Below, one piece after another: positions 47,288-59,442 of a stretch of DNA of 64,000 nt; position 1 is the stretch's first letter; every line of letters starts with the position of its first letter. The notes under the pieces were generated by a model. The model was not told where the DNA came from and did no database searches. It saw nothing but the letters and a program-made list of their open reading frames with translations. The position numbers and the translations under genes are program-made. This DNA is from Apostichopus japonicus (Eukaryota; Echinodermata; Holothuroidea; Aspidochirotida; Stichopodidae). The DNA lies in assembly GCF_037975245.1 (NCBI RefSeq), contig NC_092567.1, forward strand, positions 19,538,876-19,602,875, written 5' to 3'.

Positions 47288-47599
47288 GTCTGAATGCTAA
47301 ATAGGTTTGTTAATGTTTAACTGTCATGCATACACAATGCGTAGAGAACCTTTGAGTGTTGGTGTTTTTCACAGGACGCACGTTTGTTTCGTAGCTACTA
47401 CAGTGGCATATGAAATTGCAATTTTGATTATTTTATGTTAAACATGTCCTCGATACGAATTTCATGAGAGTGGGGGGGGGGGGAGGAATCGGCTGCGGGG
47501 GGCTGCGAGAATTAAGATATATGGAAGGAAAAGAAAGGTCATGTAATTGCTCGCCCCTCCTTTTCTAATTCAAAGGATCCAACAGAATGATTCGTGACC

Positions 47600-47777
47600 G
47601 GACAAATACCCCCCAGACAAATACCCCCGGACGATTACCACCCGGACAGATACCCCCCGGACAAATACCATCCCGGACAACTACCCCCCAGGACAACTAC
47701 CACCCGGACAGATACCCCCCGGACAATTACCCCCGAGGACAAAAACCCCCCGGACAAGTACCCACCCGGACAACTAC
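47600..47777 (+). repeat. ccggacaaataccccc minisatellite, left part
   Basis: About 15-bp units of the form ccggacaa-taccccc. The same repeat resumes at 49229-49290 beyond the inserted elements and occurs in reverse orientation at 54183-54465. Proline-rich frames come from the repeat. Confidence 0.88.
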
Positions 47778-47944
47778 CAGGGGCGTATCCAGGATTTTCC
47801 AATAGGGGGGGCGCCAGGCATGAATGATCGCCGTCCTGGGGGATGGGTCTAAGGGGAGGGGTGGACAAATTTTGCTTTCGAAGAAGGGCTGAAATGCAAA
47901 ATGGTGCCATATGTGACCCATTTTTCGACCTTAATAATAAGCAA

Positions 47945-48938
47945 CAGGCGTGGCGGAATGGAAAAATTATTGGGGGGGGTCTAATGTGTGGAGACTATCT
48001 AAGCGGAGCGCCACCATCGGTTGGCGCGGAGCGTACAAGAAAATTTTCGGTTTTTTCAAACCCCCAGATGGCCGGAAACGGCACTTCCCGAGTGTTTTAT
48101 GCTGCGAATACCTAGCCCTAAAATATGGGTCTCAAGCCTGCAATTTCTCAGATTGCACGTAAAAGTCTGTAAAAACATTGTCATTTGAATGGTGTTTTAA
48201 GAGAGTAGCTATTACTCGTAGTGTACTCGCAAAGACGTTTTTGAGTGTAGTAAGGGCAGTGGCGGAGCTAGGGGTATTGGTCAGGGGGGGGGGCAAGAAT
48301 GGTCTGTAGGGGCGCTTTCGACACTATCTAAGCGGAGCGCCACCACAGGTTGGCGCGGAGCGTACAGAAAATTTTTGAGTAAAGTTACTCCCTAGATTGC
48401 AGGAAATGACCCTTTCCGGGCCTTGCTAATTTGCAGATAAACGGAGAACAAATAGGTGTCGTCGCCATTTTGTCGGAAAATTACACCAACAGAATATGAC
48501 AAATGTCAATAGGTATATGAGAGCGCAATAAAATAGTCAATAATCGCGAATAAGTTAAAAGTAGTGAAAAGCTGAAAAGGCGCCAGCAGTCAAATTGAGT
48601 CCGTCAGGAGGGGGGGGGGATCCGCCCCCTGACTGTATATATGGACGCTCCGCCACTAAGTAAGGGGATGTTGGAGAACTGGCTGAAATGAGGCAAGTCA
48701 TTGGCCTAAGACGAAGTTGTGTTACGCTTACCGGTACTCACACTAACTGCTTCCACTTTTCACGGGGCGTGAAGACGCGGTTGGGGTGACAATGTGGTCT
48801 ATAGCCAGAGGACGGGCCGAGGGACCAGGGTCCCCCAGCAATTACTAAAATTATTACACCTATATAGTATACGTGTGCATCTAAATTTTTTCATTGGGGG
48901 GCTGAGCCCCCCCAAGCCCCCCGGTTCCGCCGCCACTG
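47945..48938. mobile_element. hAT-like element, 994 bp
   Basis: The ends are CAGGCGTGGCGGAATGG and, inward from the right, CAGTGGCGGCGGAACCGG. The exact 8-bp duplication ataagcaa is at 47937-47944 and 48939-48946. It contains a further nested element (48257-48658). An inverted relative is at 55231-56170. No transposase frame. Confidence 0.87.
48257..48658 (-). mobile_element. hAT-like MITE family D, copy 1 (402 bp)
   Basis: The ends are CAGTGGCGGAGCTAGGGG and, inward from the right, TAGTGGCGGAGCGTCC. The exact 8-bp duplication agtaaggg is at 48249-48256 and 48659-48666. Relatives are at 55465-55845 and 62152-62523. Confidence 0.9.
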
Positions 48939-49228
48939 ATAAGCAACATTTCCAGTAAAAATGGACACAAAATGCACAATTTAGTATGGCTGGCATGTCA
49001 CTTAGTGTTTATAGTGATAATACAAACACAAATACCATCTATGTTTCTAAAACTATTATGCCGCCGAACTTCGCCAGAACCTTTTTTTGGCAAACAAAAA
49101 ATAAAGCATACGGGAGGGGGGGGGTTGAGTGATCACCGACATCTCACATAAAGGTCGTCATCAATTTTTTTTTTTTGGGGGGGCAAAACTTTTTTTTTTT
49201 TGGTGACGGCCAATAGGGGGGGCGCGAA

Positions 49229-49290
49229 TACCCCCTAGACAATTGCCCCGGATAAATACCCCCGGACGAATATACCCCTGGACATATGCC
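49229..49290 (+). repeat. ccggacaaataccccc minisatellite, right part
   Basis: Units such as gataaatacccccggacg and tacccctggacatatg continue the array interrupted at 47777. From 49291 to 49690 no gene or clear element is seen. Confidence 0.6.
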
Positions 49291-49696
49291 GTTAACTATA
49301 GGAGACGGATGCAGCGACGGATACGCCCGTCTTTTTCAAGTTTAGTTTCCCGCGGGCCTCAACATATACCCTGGTCCCTCGGGCAACTCCGAGAGCATAT
49401 TCACAATTGGGTCAGGGTGACGGTTAAACTGGCAACACTAGGGTCGTCGTGTGCCCTGGCCCTTATAACCTCCTCTCGACTTTTAAAAAGATTCGAGCTT
49501 TTCATATATAAGCCCCCAAAACTCCTGGATAGGGTTTGACAATGGCCCGAGGCCCGGGGTTGGGTTGGGAATTGCTCACTGCTGGTAGTAACTATTAATT
49601 TACTATTTGTTATAGTGACACTATTCTGTATTATTAATCTCCGAACAATTCCGGCTTATTGCGACTTACCATTTTCAAGTTTTCTTCTGAGTAATT

Positions 49697-49955
49697 TTAC
49701 TTGATGATTTGTTATGTTATGTTAGTTTTTGTATAGCGCTTTATATGGCACAGCCATCTCATAGCACTTTGAATCCCTGGTCATCAGGCTGGCTTCTGAG
49801 AATCCAGCGCACACACCTTAGTTACCTCACAGGTACCCATTTATACACCTGGATGGAGAGGGGCAGTCGAGAAAAAAGTGCCTTGCCCAAGGACACAACA
49901 TAACAGGATTATATATAAAACAAAAGCATTAGCCACTCGGCCTCCACGCTCCTCT
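49697..49955 (-). mobile_element. SINE-like retroelement with tRNA-like head
   Basis: On the minus strand it begins ggaggccgagtggctaatgc, which resembles the A-box region of a tRNA. It continues through ttgtgtccttgggcaaggc and gtgtataaatgggtacctg, a segment I recall from widespread SINE-like repeats of aquatic animals, and ends near aacataacataac, a short tandem tail. Target duplications were not resolved. Confidence 0.5.
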
Positions 49956-50760
49956 TGTTTTGCTTATTCTAAGCTATTTTTTCCTGTGAGTGGACGCCGT
50001 TTTAGGATGGGAGGAGCAGAAGGGAGGGTTGGGGCAAGCACAACCACGGTCCATCCCTCTAGTTTGGTGTGCATGATCATCATCCATACCCCCCATGGAT
50101 TGTTTTATGGACCGCTGGGCTATCATAGTCAAACCCGGTTACGGTGTAGCCCGTTATACCAGCAGAATTGCCTGTATGGTTTCATAATAGTATGTACGAT
50201 GTATGAAACATAAGTAAAGAAAGAGGCTTGAGACCACGACGTCACTACCATTTCGAAAAACCTATTCTCTGGTCATTCTGTTTGCAAAAAGAAAGATGAT
50301 AATCTAAGAAATCAATTTAATTTCCCTAGTTATAATAATTCTACATTCCAACTATAAACAGATTAGTGATTGCTACATTTCCCACAAATTGCCACCCATA
50401 AGCCAAAGAATAATAGGTTTTCCTTGTAATAATTTTTACAAAGGCCGGTAGCGTCTGGCGCTTACCCGGGATTTTTCATGGGGTGTCCCATCACCTTCAA
50501 GAGATTTGCTACTGGAAAGTGTGCTTAGATGCCAAATGGTGTAATATGTTGCCCTTTTAAGGCAAGACCATACTAACATCATTGGCGCCGCCAGGAGTTC
50601 CGGGTAAATTTGGGGGATTTGGGGCATCCAAATTCATGGTGATGTCACATATACACAATCAGCATTGTGCTTGTGTTTTTATTTTGAGGTATCAAAAAAC
50701 TACACCTCAAGGTCCCCACCCCTACAAAAATTGTCTCCTAAGATCTTCGCTTCTTCACGC
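49956..50760. other. non-coding stretch
   Basis: I see no gene or clear element. Short open frames here have no recognisable domain. Confidence 0.35.
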
Positions 50761-50769
50761 CTCCATTTT

Positions 50770-51130
50770 GTGTGTTTGTGACGCTGGCCCCACAGGTTCA
50801 ATTCCCATCTCGAGTACGGCTGTCGAAAGCTGTAATGTTAGTTTTTTTTTCAATTTCCGGTGCAGTCCAATAGCTGTACTGCAGTTGTTGTTGATTCCAT
50901 TGTAGTGGTAAGCAATTGATTCGGGTTAACTGTGTTCATTAGTTAGGTTCGACAAGGCTCTCCTGCAGTGGCGACGGACAGGTTGCTACCTACTCTCTCA
51001 GCATTCCGGAAAGTGGCTAAAGGCTGAGAATTGACTCACGTCTGTCGGATTGGGACATTAAATGACGACCCCGGGAACAGGATCAGATTGTAATAGTTAC
51101 AAACCTGCCTCTCTTGTACTCTGAGCACTG
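50770..51130 (+). mobile_element. possible second SINE-like sequence
   Basis: acaggttcaattcccatctcg contains a B-box-like word (ggttcaattcc). A non-tRNA body with ctgtcggattgggacattaaatgacg follows. The boundaries are unclear. Confidence 0.3.
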
Positions 51131-51271
51131 TGCGAAACTACAAGGAAGATTAAATCACAAACGAGACAAGTCGACAAAGGGCCCCGGTATATAAACACAA
51201 AATTAGTTATACACGCAAGTCTGGTATATGCAAATTCGGTATACACACAAAATTACTTGCGCGACGACTCT

Positions 51272-51306
51272 CCATGGAACTGCTACTCTGAGTAGCAGTT
51301 CCCTGG
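51272..51306. repeat. hairpin ccatggaactgctact ... agtagcagttccctgg
   Basis: Sixteen-base arms with one mismatch around ctg. The ccaggga end recalls the hairpin at 38162-38198. The flanking stretch 51307-52440 holds two isolated hAT-type termini (cagggacgtacctagg near 51430, gctacgccagtg near 52360) without partners, and no gene. Confidence 0.6.
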
Positions 51307-52479
51307 ACGCACCAATAGAAAAAAAAATGAGGCATGTCCAATAAATCTTCCTAGGTAATATATTATGTTATTAACAATGTTATATTTTTAGTTGCTACAG
51401 AATACCGATACTGTATCAGCTTATAGGCAGGGACGTACCTAGGACTGGTATGACTAGGATTGGGGTTGTAGGGTAAAAAAAATCGACTAGGGTTAGTCTT
51501 TAAAGCCCATAAATTACGACTGCGGCACAAACTCGATTGCGCACGAAACGCAAAGTTTTTTTCAGCCGTATTATCGTGTCCGATCTTACGGTCATATGAC
51601 GTCATGTTGAAATACAAACAGAATGTAGGCTAAACAAACAAAGTTAGAGACATCAGTTGTCATAAACGAAAAGAGTTGAAGTAAAAATTATTAAATAAGA
51701 CTTGCAACTTGCAATACATGCATGACATCATATACATTCTTACTTTCTATTTCAATCTTTAACTCTCAATTAAACAAAATATTCACAGAAGCACGGAGTG
51801 CCACTGTTCGACAATTATTCGCTGTTGTTGGACCGAAAAGAGACTGGGGATAGGAGAACTTTGTCATGTGTACTTTTTTTGATATCACTGGCATGTGACG
51901 TGATTCTCAAATGAGATCTAGATTTACATACATTCTACATAAAATACGCGTTCTTCGCATTATGTGCAAAATGCGCTTTTCCCTTATACCCCTCCCCACG
52001 ACCGTCACCATTTCCCCATTTCCACTCTGCTTTGTAAATCAGACACGCACGCATGATTTCGCCATGGAGGTCGAATTCACGATGCTGATCTGTATCCTGT
52101 GGGAGGAGTCTTAGGGGAGGGGTGACCCCTTAATTTTCAATATTTATTTATATGATGGTCGTCCGAACCATTCTCCCCCCCCCCCCTCCAGCGTATGGGC
52201 CTGCATATATCTCATTTTTCGAAATGCCCTTGGATGCAAATCGGAGCAATCAGTTACACATCCATGTACTAAAATAGTTTTTGATCGCTCGTTCTTTTCA
52301 CAATCGCTTTTGCGATCCCAACATTTCTGATGGTATTATTTCCTCTGTCCCCCGCTTGCTACGCCAGTGGTCCCTTTCGCAGTACCCTGATCGGTACAGA
52401 GAGAGAGTTGTTTTGTTAAGGTTTTACGGCTCAGTTTCTAACCAGTTGGTTTAAGTTGCGCCGACGACGGCCTTTTTTC

Positions 52480-52640
52480 AGTTGTGGCGCACTGGCTTTG
52501 TTTTCCCTACTCCATTGCTTGAGCACCAAGCACAATAGCAGTAGGTTCCAGTCTTCGGTATGACCCAGCCAGGAGTCGAACCCCTAACCTACCGGCTGCA
52601 AGTCGGATGCTCTAACCACGTGACCATGCAGTCGGTCTGA
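52480..52640 (-). mobile_element. tRNA-derived SINE fragment
   Basis: On the minus strand, tggtcacgtggttagagc (A box, 52609-52626) and ggttcgactcc (B box, 52572-52582) are spaced as in a tRNA, with a CTTGCAG anticodon-like loop between them. The anticodon stem has mismatches and the acceptor stem does not close, so this is a SINE head and not a tRNA gene. The body and the target duplication were not resolved. Confidence 0.55.
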
Positions 52641-53199
52641 GAGAAAGAGAAAGGGGGAAGGGGGGGAGTACAACTAAACGACAAATGTAGGCCTAAAGAG
52701 GTTGTCGGAACTGTAGCGAAATTTATCATCAATTCTAAAAACATTTGCACTTCATCACAGTTTGTTTACAATTGTCAGTTGATTTTACTACACAACCATC
52801 GATTGCCTTTCACCATCAACAGACCAGCAATTCCTTTTGAAAGCATCTCTTTTGTTCACTGCTGGTCAGCCTATTTAACATTGTGACTCAACAGAATAAA
52901 TCAGGCAAGCTCACCTGTTAATGAAATATCTTCACTACCGTACCCTATAGTAGATGTTTTTGTATCATGGCAACAACTGGCCAATCAAGAGACAGTCTGG
53001 AAAAAACACATGACTCAATTTTGTGGATACATACCATGTGCAGCCATTTTATTAGAAGGACTTCACCCTGGAAGCAAGAAATCTCTGCTAGACACATGCA
53101 ACTGTATATTACAGCTCATCTGCACTACGTTATGTTTTATCAGCTGCAATAACTACCAAGAGGAATTCTCATATATATTTAATCCATTGGATATAATTG

Positions 53200-53210
53200 G
53201 ATGATGATGA

Positions 53211-53288
<78 letters not shown>

Positions 53289-53296
53289 TGATGAGC
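53200..53296. repeat. (GATGAT/GACGAC)n microsatellite
   Basis: gatgatgatgatgac, a long gac run, then gacgat units. The preceding stretch 52641-53199 shows no gene. Confidence 0.95.
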
Positions 53297-53352
53297 AGTA
53301 GCAGTTGTATTATTGTTATTAACTATGATACTTTTAAATAAGGTGTAAGAAA

Positions 53353-53399
53353 TCGGCCTGACATTTCGACTGTGGAAAACAGTCGAAACGTCAGGCCGA
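53353..53399. repeat. 20-bp hairpin with gaaacgtcaggcc arm
   Basis: tcggcctgacatttcgactg, loop tggaaaa, cagtcgaaacgtcaggccga, with one mismatch. The arm word gaaacgtcaggcc also occurs at 40427. Confidence 0.85.
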
Positions 53400-53488
53400 C
53401 TTCATACATCTTATTCTTAAACCTTGGTGATTTTGTGGATAAGCAGTTTTTATGAGCTACGTTATTTTACTTTTAAATTTGGTTATAT

Positions 53489-53841
53489 CAGGGTTGTCCA
53501 ACCTTTTGATGAGGAGGGCCACCTCGAATGATTATGATAAAGGAAGGGTCGCATGAGCCTACAAGCTCTTGTGGCATATCCAGGGTTTCGTGCCAGAGCG
53601 GCAAATTTCAGTGGCCCCGCTAGGGGTCTGTATTGGAATATAATTGGATATAATGGATACAATTGGATATAATTGGATATAATATAATTGGATATAATTG
53701 GATATAATGATCTCTGAAATTTATCAAAAAAAGAATTCCTGGGTAAAAGTACATTAAAGTAAATTAATGAGGTTGGCGGGCCGGACGGGACCTTGCGGCG
53801 GGCCGCACTGTGGCCCGCGGGCCGTAGGTTGGACAACCCTG
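53489..53841. mobile_element. hAT-like MITE, 353 bp
   Basis: The inverted ends are CAGGGTTGTCCAACCT (left) and the same word inward from the right. The target duplication ggttatat / ggtaatat (53481-53488, 53842-53849) differs at one base. The interior has an aattggatat simple repeat (53635-53705) and a gc-rich ggcccgcgggcc palindrome. Confidence 0.87.
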
Positions 53842-54063
53842 GGTAATATAGAAGACGTGGAACATCCGGTCAATTTCTAATTACTACATGCATTTTTGGA
53901 TTGTCAGATGCTTTAACGTTTCATATCAGAATAATAATCTGATATATCATATATCAGAATAATAATCTGAGATACCAGATTAAGAAAATTTTCTTTCATG
54001 GCCCTAATGGGCTTTCGTACTACGGAGTTCACCAGCTAAAGGTCCGCTTGGTTAACAGGCTCG

Positions 54064-54082
54064 TGGGGGGGGGGGGGGGGGG
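54064..54082 (+). repeat. poly-G tract
   Basis: An uninterrupted run of about 19 G. Confidence 0.85.
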
Positions 54083-54182
54083 CTGGGGCGTATTCTGGTT
54101 TAGTTCGGGTAGTAACCTGGGTGAGGTATCTGTGCCGGTGTATCTGTGCGGGTAGAGTTTTCCCGGAGGTAATTGCTGGGGG

Positions 54183-54465
54183 GTGGGGTTAATTGTCCTC
54201 AGGGGTATTTGTCCTCGTGGGTGTATGTCCGGGGGTAGTTGTCCCGGGGGTAGTTGTCTGGGGGGTACTTATCCTCGGGGGTATTTGTCCTCGGTGGTGT
54301 ATGTCCGGGGGGTATTTGTCCGGGGGGTAGTTGTCCTCGTAGGTATTCGTCCTCGGGGGTTTTTGTCCGGGGGGTGATTGTCCGGGGGGTACTTGTCCCG
54401 GGGGTATGAGTCCGGGGGTATATGTCCGGGGGGTATTTGTCCGGGGGGTATTTGTCCGGCAACCG
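54183..54465 (-). repeat. ccggacaaataccccc minisatellite, inverted
   Basis: gggggtatttgtccgg units are the reverse complement of the arrays at 47600-47777 and 49229-49290. From 54466 to 55230 only dispersed-repeat words and C/G runs are seen. Confidence 0.88.
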
Positions 54466-55230
54466 AATGATTAGACATCCCTGAGTTAAAACCTTATTGG
54501 TCGAATACACCGTATTGGTCAGGTCATTATTACCAGAGGTCTATTACAGCGGGGCCGGACTTCTTACTAAGAGAGAAGCCGTGCTAACTTCAATATCTTG
54601 AAATGTCTGTTTTTTCATCTTGTAATATGAATTTTTTAAATGTTCTACTGTTTATCAAAGTTATGATTTCTTTGAAATTTCGAACTAATACGATGTTCAT
54701 TGACATGTTGAAAAAGCCGAAATTTGACATTTTATTGACATTTTTAGAAAAAAAAGTAGAATACTTGCCGTGTAATGACGTATTAATTAAAAAGAGAAGC
54801 TTGACTATTGGTTTGCAATGTTTTCTTAGTTCATGGGGTGATGCATGCAGGTTCGTGAACCAACAGTTTGGATGATAGGGTCTTCTACTACAATAAGGAA
54901 ACCAAATGAACCAATGATTCCTTTAGAATTTCATATGATAACATGAAATTCTGTATCACTGCAGATTCAAATTTAGATCCTTGCTGCGTTTGAATATGTT
55001 CAGCCGGGTCTTGCACTCATCTCACTGACCATTTTACGTGGTTTTCATACATTTACCTTTGGTGACCTCAAATGACCGTTGATCACATCCAAACGGTACT
55101 TAATAAAGTGAATTGGGGGGCTCAGCTAGCCCCCCCCAATGCAAAAGTTGAGGGGGCAAATGCATGATAAGCCCCCCCCCCAATATTAACCAAGGCTCCG
55201 AAACGTGCATCTGCCCATTTTTCAATGCAT

Positions 55231-56170
55231 ACTTGTCGATCTGTCCGATGCACACGTATACTATATAGGTGTAATAGTTTTAGTAAATGCTGGGGGACCC
55301 TCGGCCCGTCCCCTGGCTATAGACCACATTTTCACCCCCACCGCGTCTTCACGCCCCGTGAAAAGTGGAAGCAGTGAGTGTGAGTATACCGGTAAGTGCA
55401 ACACAACTTCGTCTTAGGACAATGACTTGCCTCATTTCAGCCAGTTCTCCAACATCCACTTACTCAGTGGCGGAGCGTCCATACGATCAGGGTGCACCCC
55501 CCCCCCCCCTCCCTGACGGACTCAAAGGGACTGCTGGCGCCCTTTTCAGCTTTTCACTACTTTTTACTTATTCGCGATTATTGACTATTTTATTGCGCTC
55601 TCATCTACCTATTGACATTTGTCATATTCTGTTGGTGTAATTTTCCGACAAAATGGCAATGACACCTATTTATTCTCCGTTTATCTGCAAATTATCAAGG
55701 CCCGGAATGGGTCATTTCCTGCAATCTATAGAGTATCTTTACTCAAAAATTTTCTGTACGCTCCGCGCCAACCTGTGGTGGCGCTCCGCTCAGATAGTGT
55801 CGAAAGCGCCCCCCCCCCCGACCAATACCCCTAGCTCCGCCACTGCCCTTACTACACTCAAAAACGTCTTTTCGAGTACACTACGAGTAATAGCTACTCT
55901 CTTAAAACACCATCGAATATACAAATTACAATGTTTTTACAGACTTTCTCGTGCAATCTGAGAAATTGCAGGCTTGAGACCCATATTTTAGGGCTAGGTA
56001 TTTGCAGCATAAAACACTCAGGAAGTGCCGTTTCCGGCCATCTGGGGGTTTGAAAAAACCTAAAATTTTATTGTACGCTCCGCGCCAACCGATGGTGGCG
56101 CTCTGCTTAGATAGTCTCCACACATTAGCCCCCCCCCCCCCCCAATAATTTTTCCGTTCCGCCGCGCCTG
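55231..56170 (-). mobile_element. inverted relative of the 47945 hAT-like element
   Basis: It runs collinear, in reverse, with 47945-48900: shared words include cacgccccgtgaaaagtgg, cctcatttcagccagttctcc and agggctaggtatt. The end at 56170 reads, inward, CAGGCGCGGCGGAACGG. The other terminus is not recognisable and no target duplication was found, so the copy is truncated or rearranged. It contains the same nested family D element. Confidence 0.75.
55465..55845 (+). mobile_element. hAT-like MITE family D, copy 2 (381 bp)
   Basis: The ends are CAGTGGCGGAGCGTCC and, inward from the right, CAGTGGCGGAGCTAGGGG. It is flanked by cacttact / cccttact (55457-55464, 55846-55853), which is the reverse complement of the duplication at copy 1. 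It therefore sits at the same site within its host element. Confidence 0.88.
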
Positions 56171-57070
56171 GACTAGTGTAAACCTTTTCGTTTTCTGGTT
56201 TAAAATTAAATGCAGAGCTCCCAACTGACCCGCAATTCGCGGGAATTAGACCCGCATTCTAGCACCCAAACCCGCTGACCCGCACAAGCGTCCGAAAAAA
56301 ACGCATGGTAATTGTCAAGTATACATGAAAAAATTTGCATCAAATTTTGACTTAGCAACCATCATTTCTTTAGCATTTAGCATAATAGAGTATAAAACCT
56401 CTTTTACAGCATCATTTGAACCTCAAATTAGCATATATTTCTTTTCATTGGGGCGAGCAGCGAACATTTTCATGCCACGGGAAAGAATGAATTATCACCT
56501 ACTATTCAATTTATTGATGTTACTCACAAAAAAATGCATATTTCTCAGAAAATTTTGGGTGACAAAAGCCTTTCTAAGTGCCACCATTTTACATGTAGGC
56601 AACAACAGGATTCCAAAAAAAATCAAAAGGGGAGGGGGACACCCCCTCTCCTTATACCCCTCCCCCAGGACGGCGATTCGTGGCATGGACCAGCATTTGC
56701 CTTCTCAAGAGTTGGGAGCTATGTAAATGTATGAGCATGAGGATTTACAGTTTAACACCATTTTGCAGTTACAGGCTGGTTGTAGGAAATTTATAACCTA
56801 TGAGAAATAAAATTTCTTGAGAAAGATGATCCCAACTTTGTTTTATAAATATTTTAGAAAATTACACCTGGGAAAACATTTTTTTAAGAAGTAAATTAAC
56901 ATCACCATTGTACACTTTTGTCGCACCAAATTGCATCTGAGGGCATTCAGCAATAGAAAATTTTCCAAAAGGGAGGGGGCACCCCCTCCTCTTAGACCCC
57001 TCCCCCATATCACTCTAATGCCACTTTAGCCCCTCCCAAACAAAGGCCCTGGATCCGCCAGTGGCTTTAC
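56171..57070. mobile_element. transposon relic with duplicated gggaggggg-caccccctc segments
   Basis: ggggagggggacaccccctc (56629) and gggagggggcaccccctcc (56971) each precede tagacccctccccc-like words. A terminus-like ggatccgccagtg ends at 57064. No matching opposite end was found. The frames at 56325-56726 show no domain. Confidence 0.4.
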
Positions 57071-57074
57071 GCAC

Positions 57075-57450
57075 ATTATCTTCTGGTAACCCCAAATAAC
57101 CTTCGACCTTTATACATAGAAAAATAAGGATTTTTAATCACTAAGATAAATCCACTTGCTAACTATGAAGTTCCTCCAAGCTTTACTTAGGGAGTTATCA
57201 CCATTTTCAGTTTTCTACCTCTGGTGACTTTTGACCTATATGAAAACTATAGTGATCCTGTTCTCAATAGGATGCACCTAGATATTCAGTATGAAGTACA
57301 CATCATCACCCATCCCAAGCCAAGGGCGATGCATACATACGCACATATATTCCAATGCAAATACACAGACGTTATAACCAGGGAGTTGTTATGGAAAAAA
57401 AAACTCTCTGTTATAACCATCGTATAGATTCCTTTTGCTTCCGGTACAAG
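57075..57450. repeat. dispersed repeat ending in hairpin
   Basis: It shares ttttgacc and ggtgac-type words with 39690-40150. It includes accagggagttgttatgg (57379), related to the 38162 hairpin, facing ctctctgttataacc, and then ttccttttgcttccgg-acaaggaa. From 57451 to 58730 no gene or clear element is seen. Confidence 0.4.
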
Positions 57451-58732
57451 GAATAAAAAAAAGCGGATGAGGTTTGCAATAGTATTCCCTAACGACAAAA
57501 TGTGTATATTAATGGGTGCAGCTCTTTGCACGGCTTTATATTCTTTATTACCTTCCTATACACATATGGATGCTAGTTAAGAAGGGTTCGTGAAGGTTTA
57601 GTTCATAAAACAAAAATCAAGCGATTGTTTTTGAATATTGAATCCTCGGTGTTGCATCAACTACAGTTGACCAATATGGCTTTTAAAAGTATCCGTTATT
57701 GATTCTAAAAAAAGCTGCATCGGAAAATCCCAAAGCAAATCTGAAAGTCGAACAGTATACTCTTCAATAAATATCAGGGTGCGGTTATTCAAAATGAATA
57801 AACATATCATGTGGTCTGAAAACAAGTATATTATGTTAACGGGAACCCCGTTAATGACCTGCCATAAAAATCTAGAACGATTAATAGGCCTATAATAATG
57901 TGTCACAGAAAAACACGACTCTTAGTAACCTGCATGTGTATATTATATAGACAACAGCACAATAACATGACATAGACAACATACACCACCTATATATGGT
58001 GCACAAAGTACTTCTGGCGCGCAGCTTCTGCGGCCCGCCGGTTTCTCAAACTATATCACCCGATCCTCGTTGTGGTCACGGTAACTTAGATGTATGTTGC
58101 TAATTTTGATCCACGATAGTTAGGGTGTTGTATTATAACTTCGTCACACATCGCATGTTATATCAATTTCACGATAACTATTGTGGACTATTACAAAATG
58201 CTGCATGATCGAACGTGTTGGTAGAGTACTGATCGACTTATTATCTAATTCGATTTTGCATATAACCAAGCATTTAACTTGGCAGTTGCGAGTTGCGACA
58301 CAGTGTATAGTTTTATCGTAGCACTGAATTGCATTGCGCAATGTCGATAAAAATTGTCAATGTCTTTAGAGTTACATCCCAGTCGTTTTCTGAGATTTTC
58401 GGCTCCCCAAGGCCTCATTGAATAGCTTGTGAAAATAATTCCACCCGTGAGAGATTTGATTAAGTCAATATTTACTTGTTATTCAGGCTTCCTATCTGTA
58501 AAACGACTACTTGGCAGATTTGACACAGCAGGCGATTCTGGTATCTGCTCTTTAACGTTTTCTGCGAAAATAACGGTCAATAGCATTAGCACAGTCTGCA
58601 ACTCTGCATGCTAATAGTAAAGGCTCCACTATGACCAAGACATATCACAACATAGTAAGTAGGCTACATATACACGAAGCTGTAACAGCAGCTCTCTGCT
58701 TGTTACCCGAGGAATGTCTGAGTAGCATTCCG

Positions 58733-58752
58733 CCCCCCCCCCCCCCCCCCCC
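58733..58752 (+). repeat. poly-C tract
   Basis: An uninterrupted run of about 20 C. The following stretch to 59442 shows no gene. Confidence 0.85.
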
Positions 58753-59442
58753 TTGTTACAACAATAGTGGCCATTGTATTACAACCACTGCGACACAAAT
58801 GAGGTTTGCGATGTTGTCGTCTATTCCAGAAAGACATCAATTTGTTTTGTCTCATTTCACGTAGGCCTACAACGGTGCGCGTCCCCCGTACACTCAATTC
58901 CGGTGAATGGAAAACAAGACTTGAACTTTGGAGCGCACGTGTGATGTCGTACGTGACTGATATTATTTCATACATAGATTTGCATGTACACCCAAGTGTA
59001 CACTACTGATTAGAGGAGAAAACCAATTCAACAATGAAAGTTGTACATAGGGACCTGGATTGATTTCCAGGTAATGTTTTGTCTACAGTGAACAACAGGA
59101 TTGAACTTTTGACCGAGCAGTGTTTAATCAAAACTGTCTGGATTGATATAGTGTAAACTAGTCAAGGATATCATTACATTTTACATTTCTGACACTCCCA
59201 CACAGGAACCTAACCAAATTCAAATCCTTGCAATAAAAACGCCCCAAAAATGATTATTCATAGATCTCGCTCGCCTCGCATACCCGTGCACAGTGCATGT
59301 GCGTTCGTGTACGTAGGTGAGCATTCGCTTGATATCAATATCGCGTACGTACATGTATATTATACGAAACCATACAAGCCCCGCCCATTCAACCAACCGG
59401 GATATTGTATCACATAGTTGGGACAATTTTCCTATACTGTAG

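Larger units (their letters stand above)
47778..49228. mobile_element. outer transposon-like insertion splitting the minisatellite
   Basis: It starts CAGGGGCGTATCCAGG, a hAT-type end, directly after minisatellite units; the minisatellite resumes near 49229. The right terminus and target duplication are not clear, so the right limit is approximate. It hosts the 47945-48938 element. The stretch 48947-49228 has G-, T- and A-runs and no gene. Confidence 0.5.

Noticed and set aside
47587-47827. Pro/Gly-rich open frames, also at 54183-54510
   Set aside because: Products of the 15-bp minisatellite.
52561-52640. tRNA gene
   Set aside because: A and B boxes are present, but the acceptor stem does not close and the anticodon stem has mismatches; better as a SINE head.
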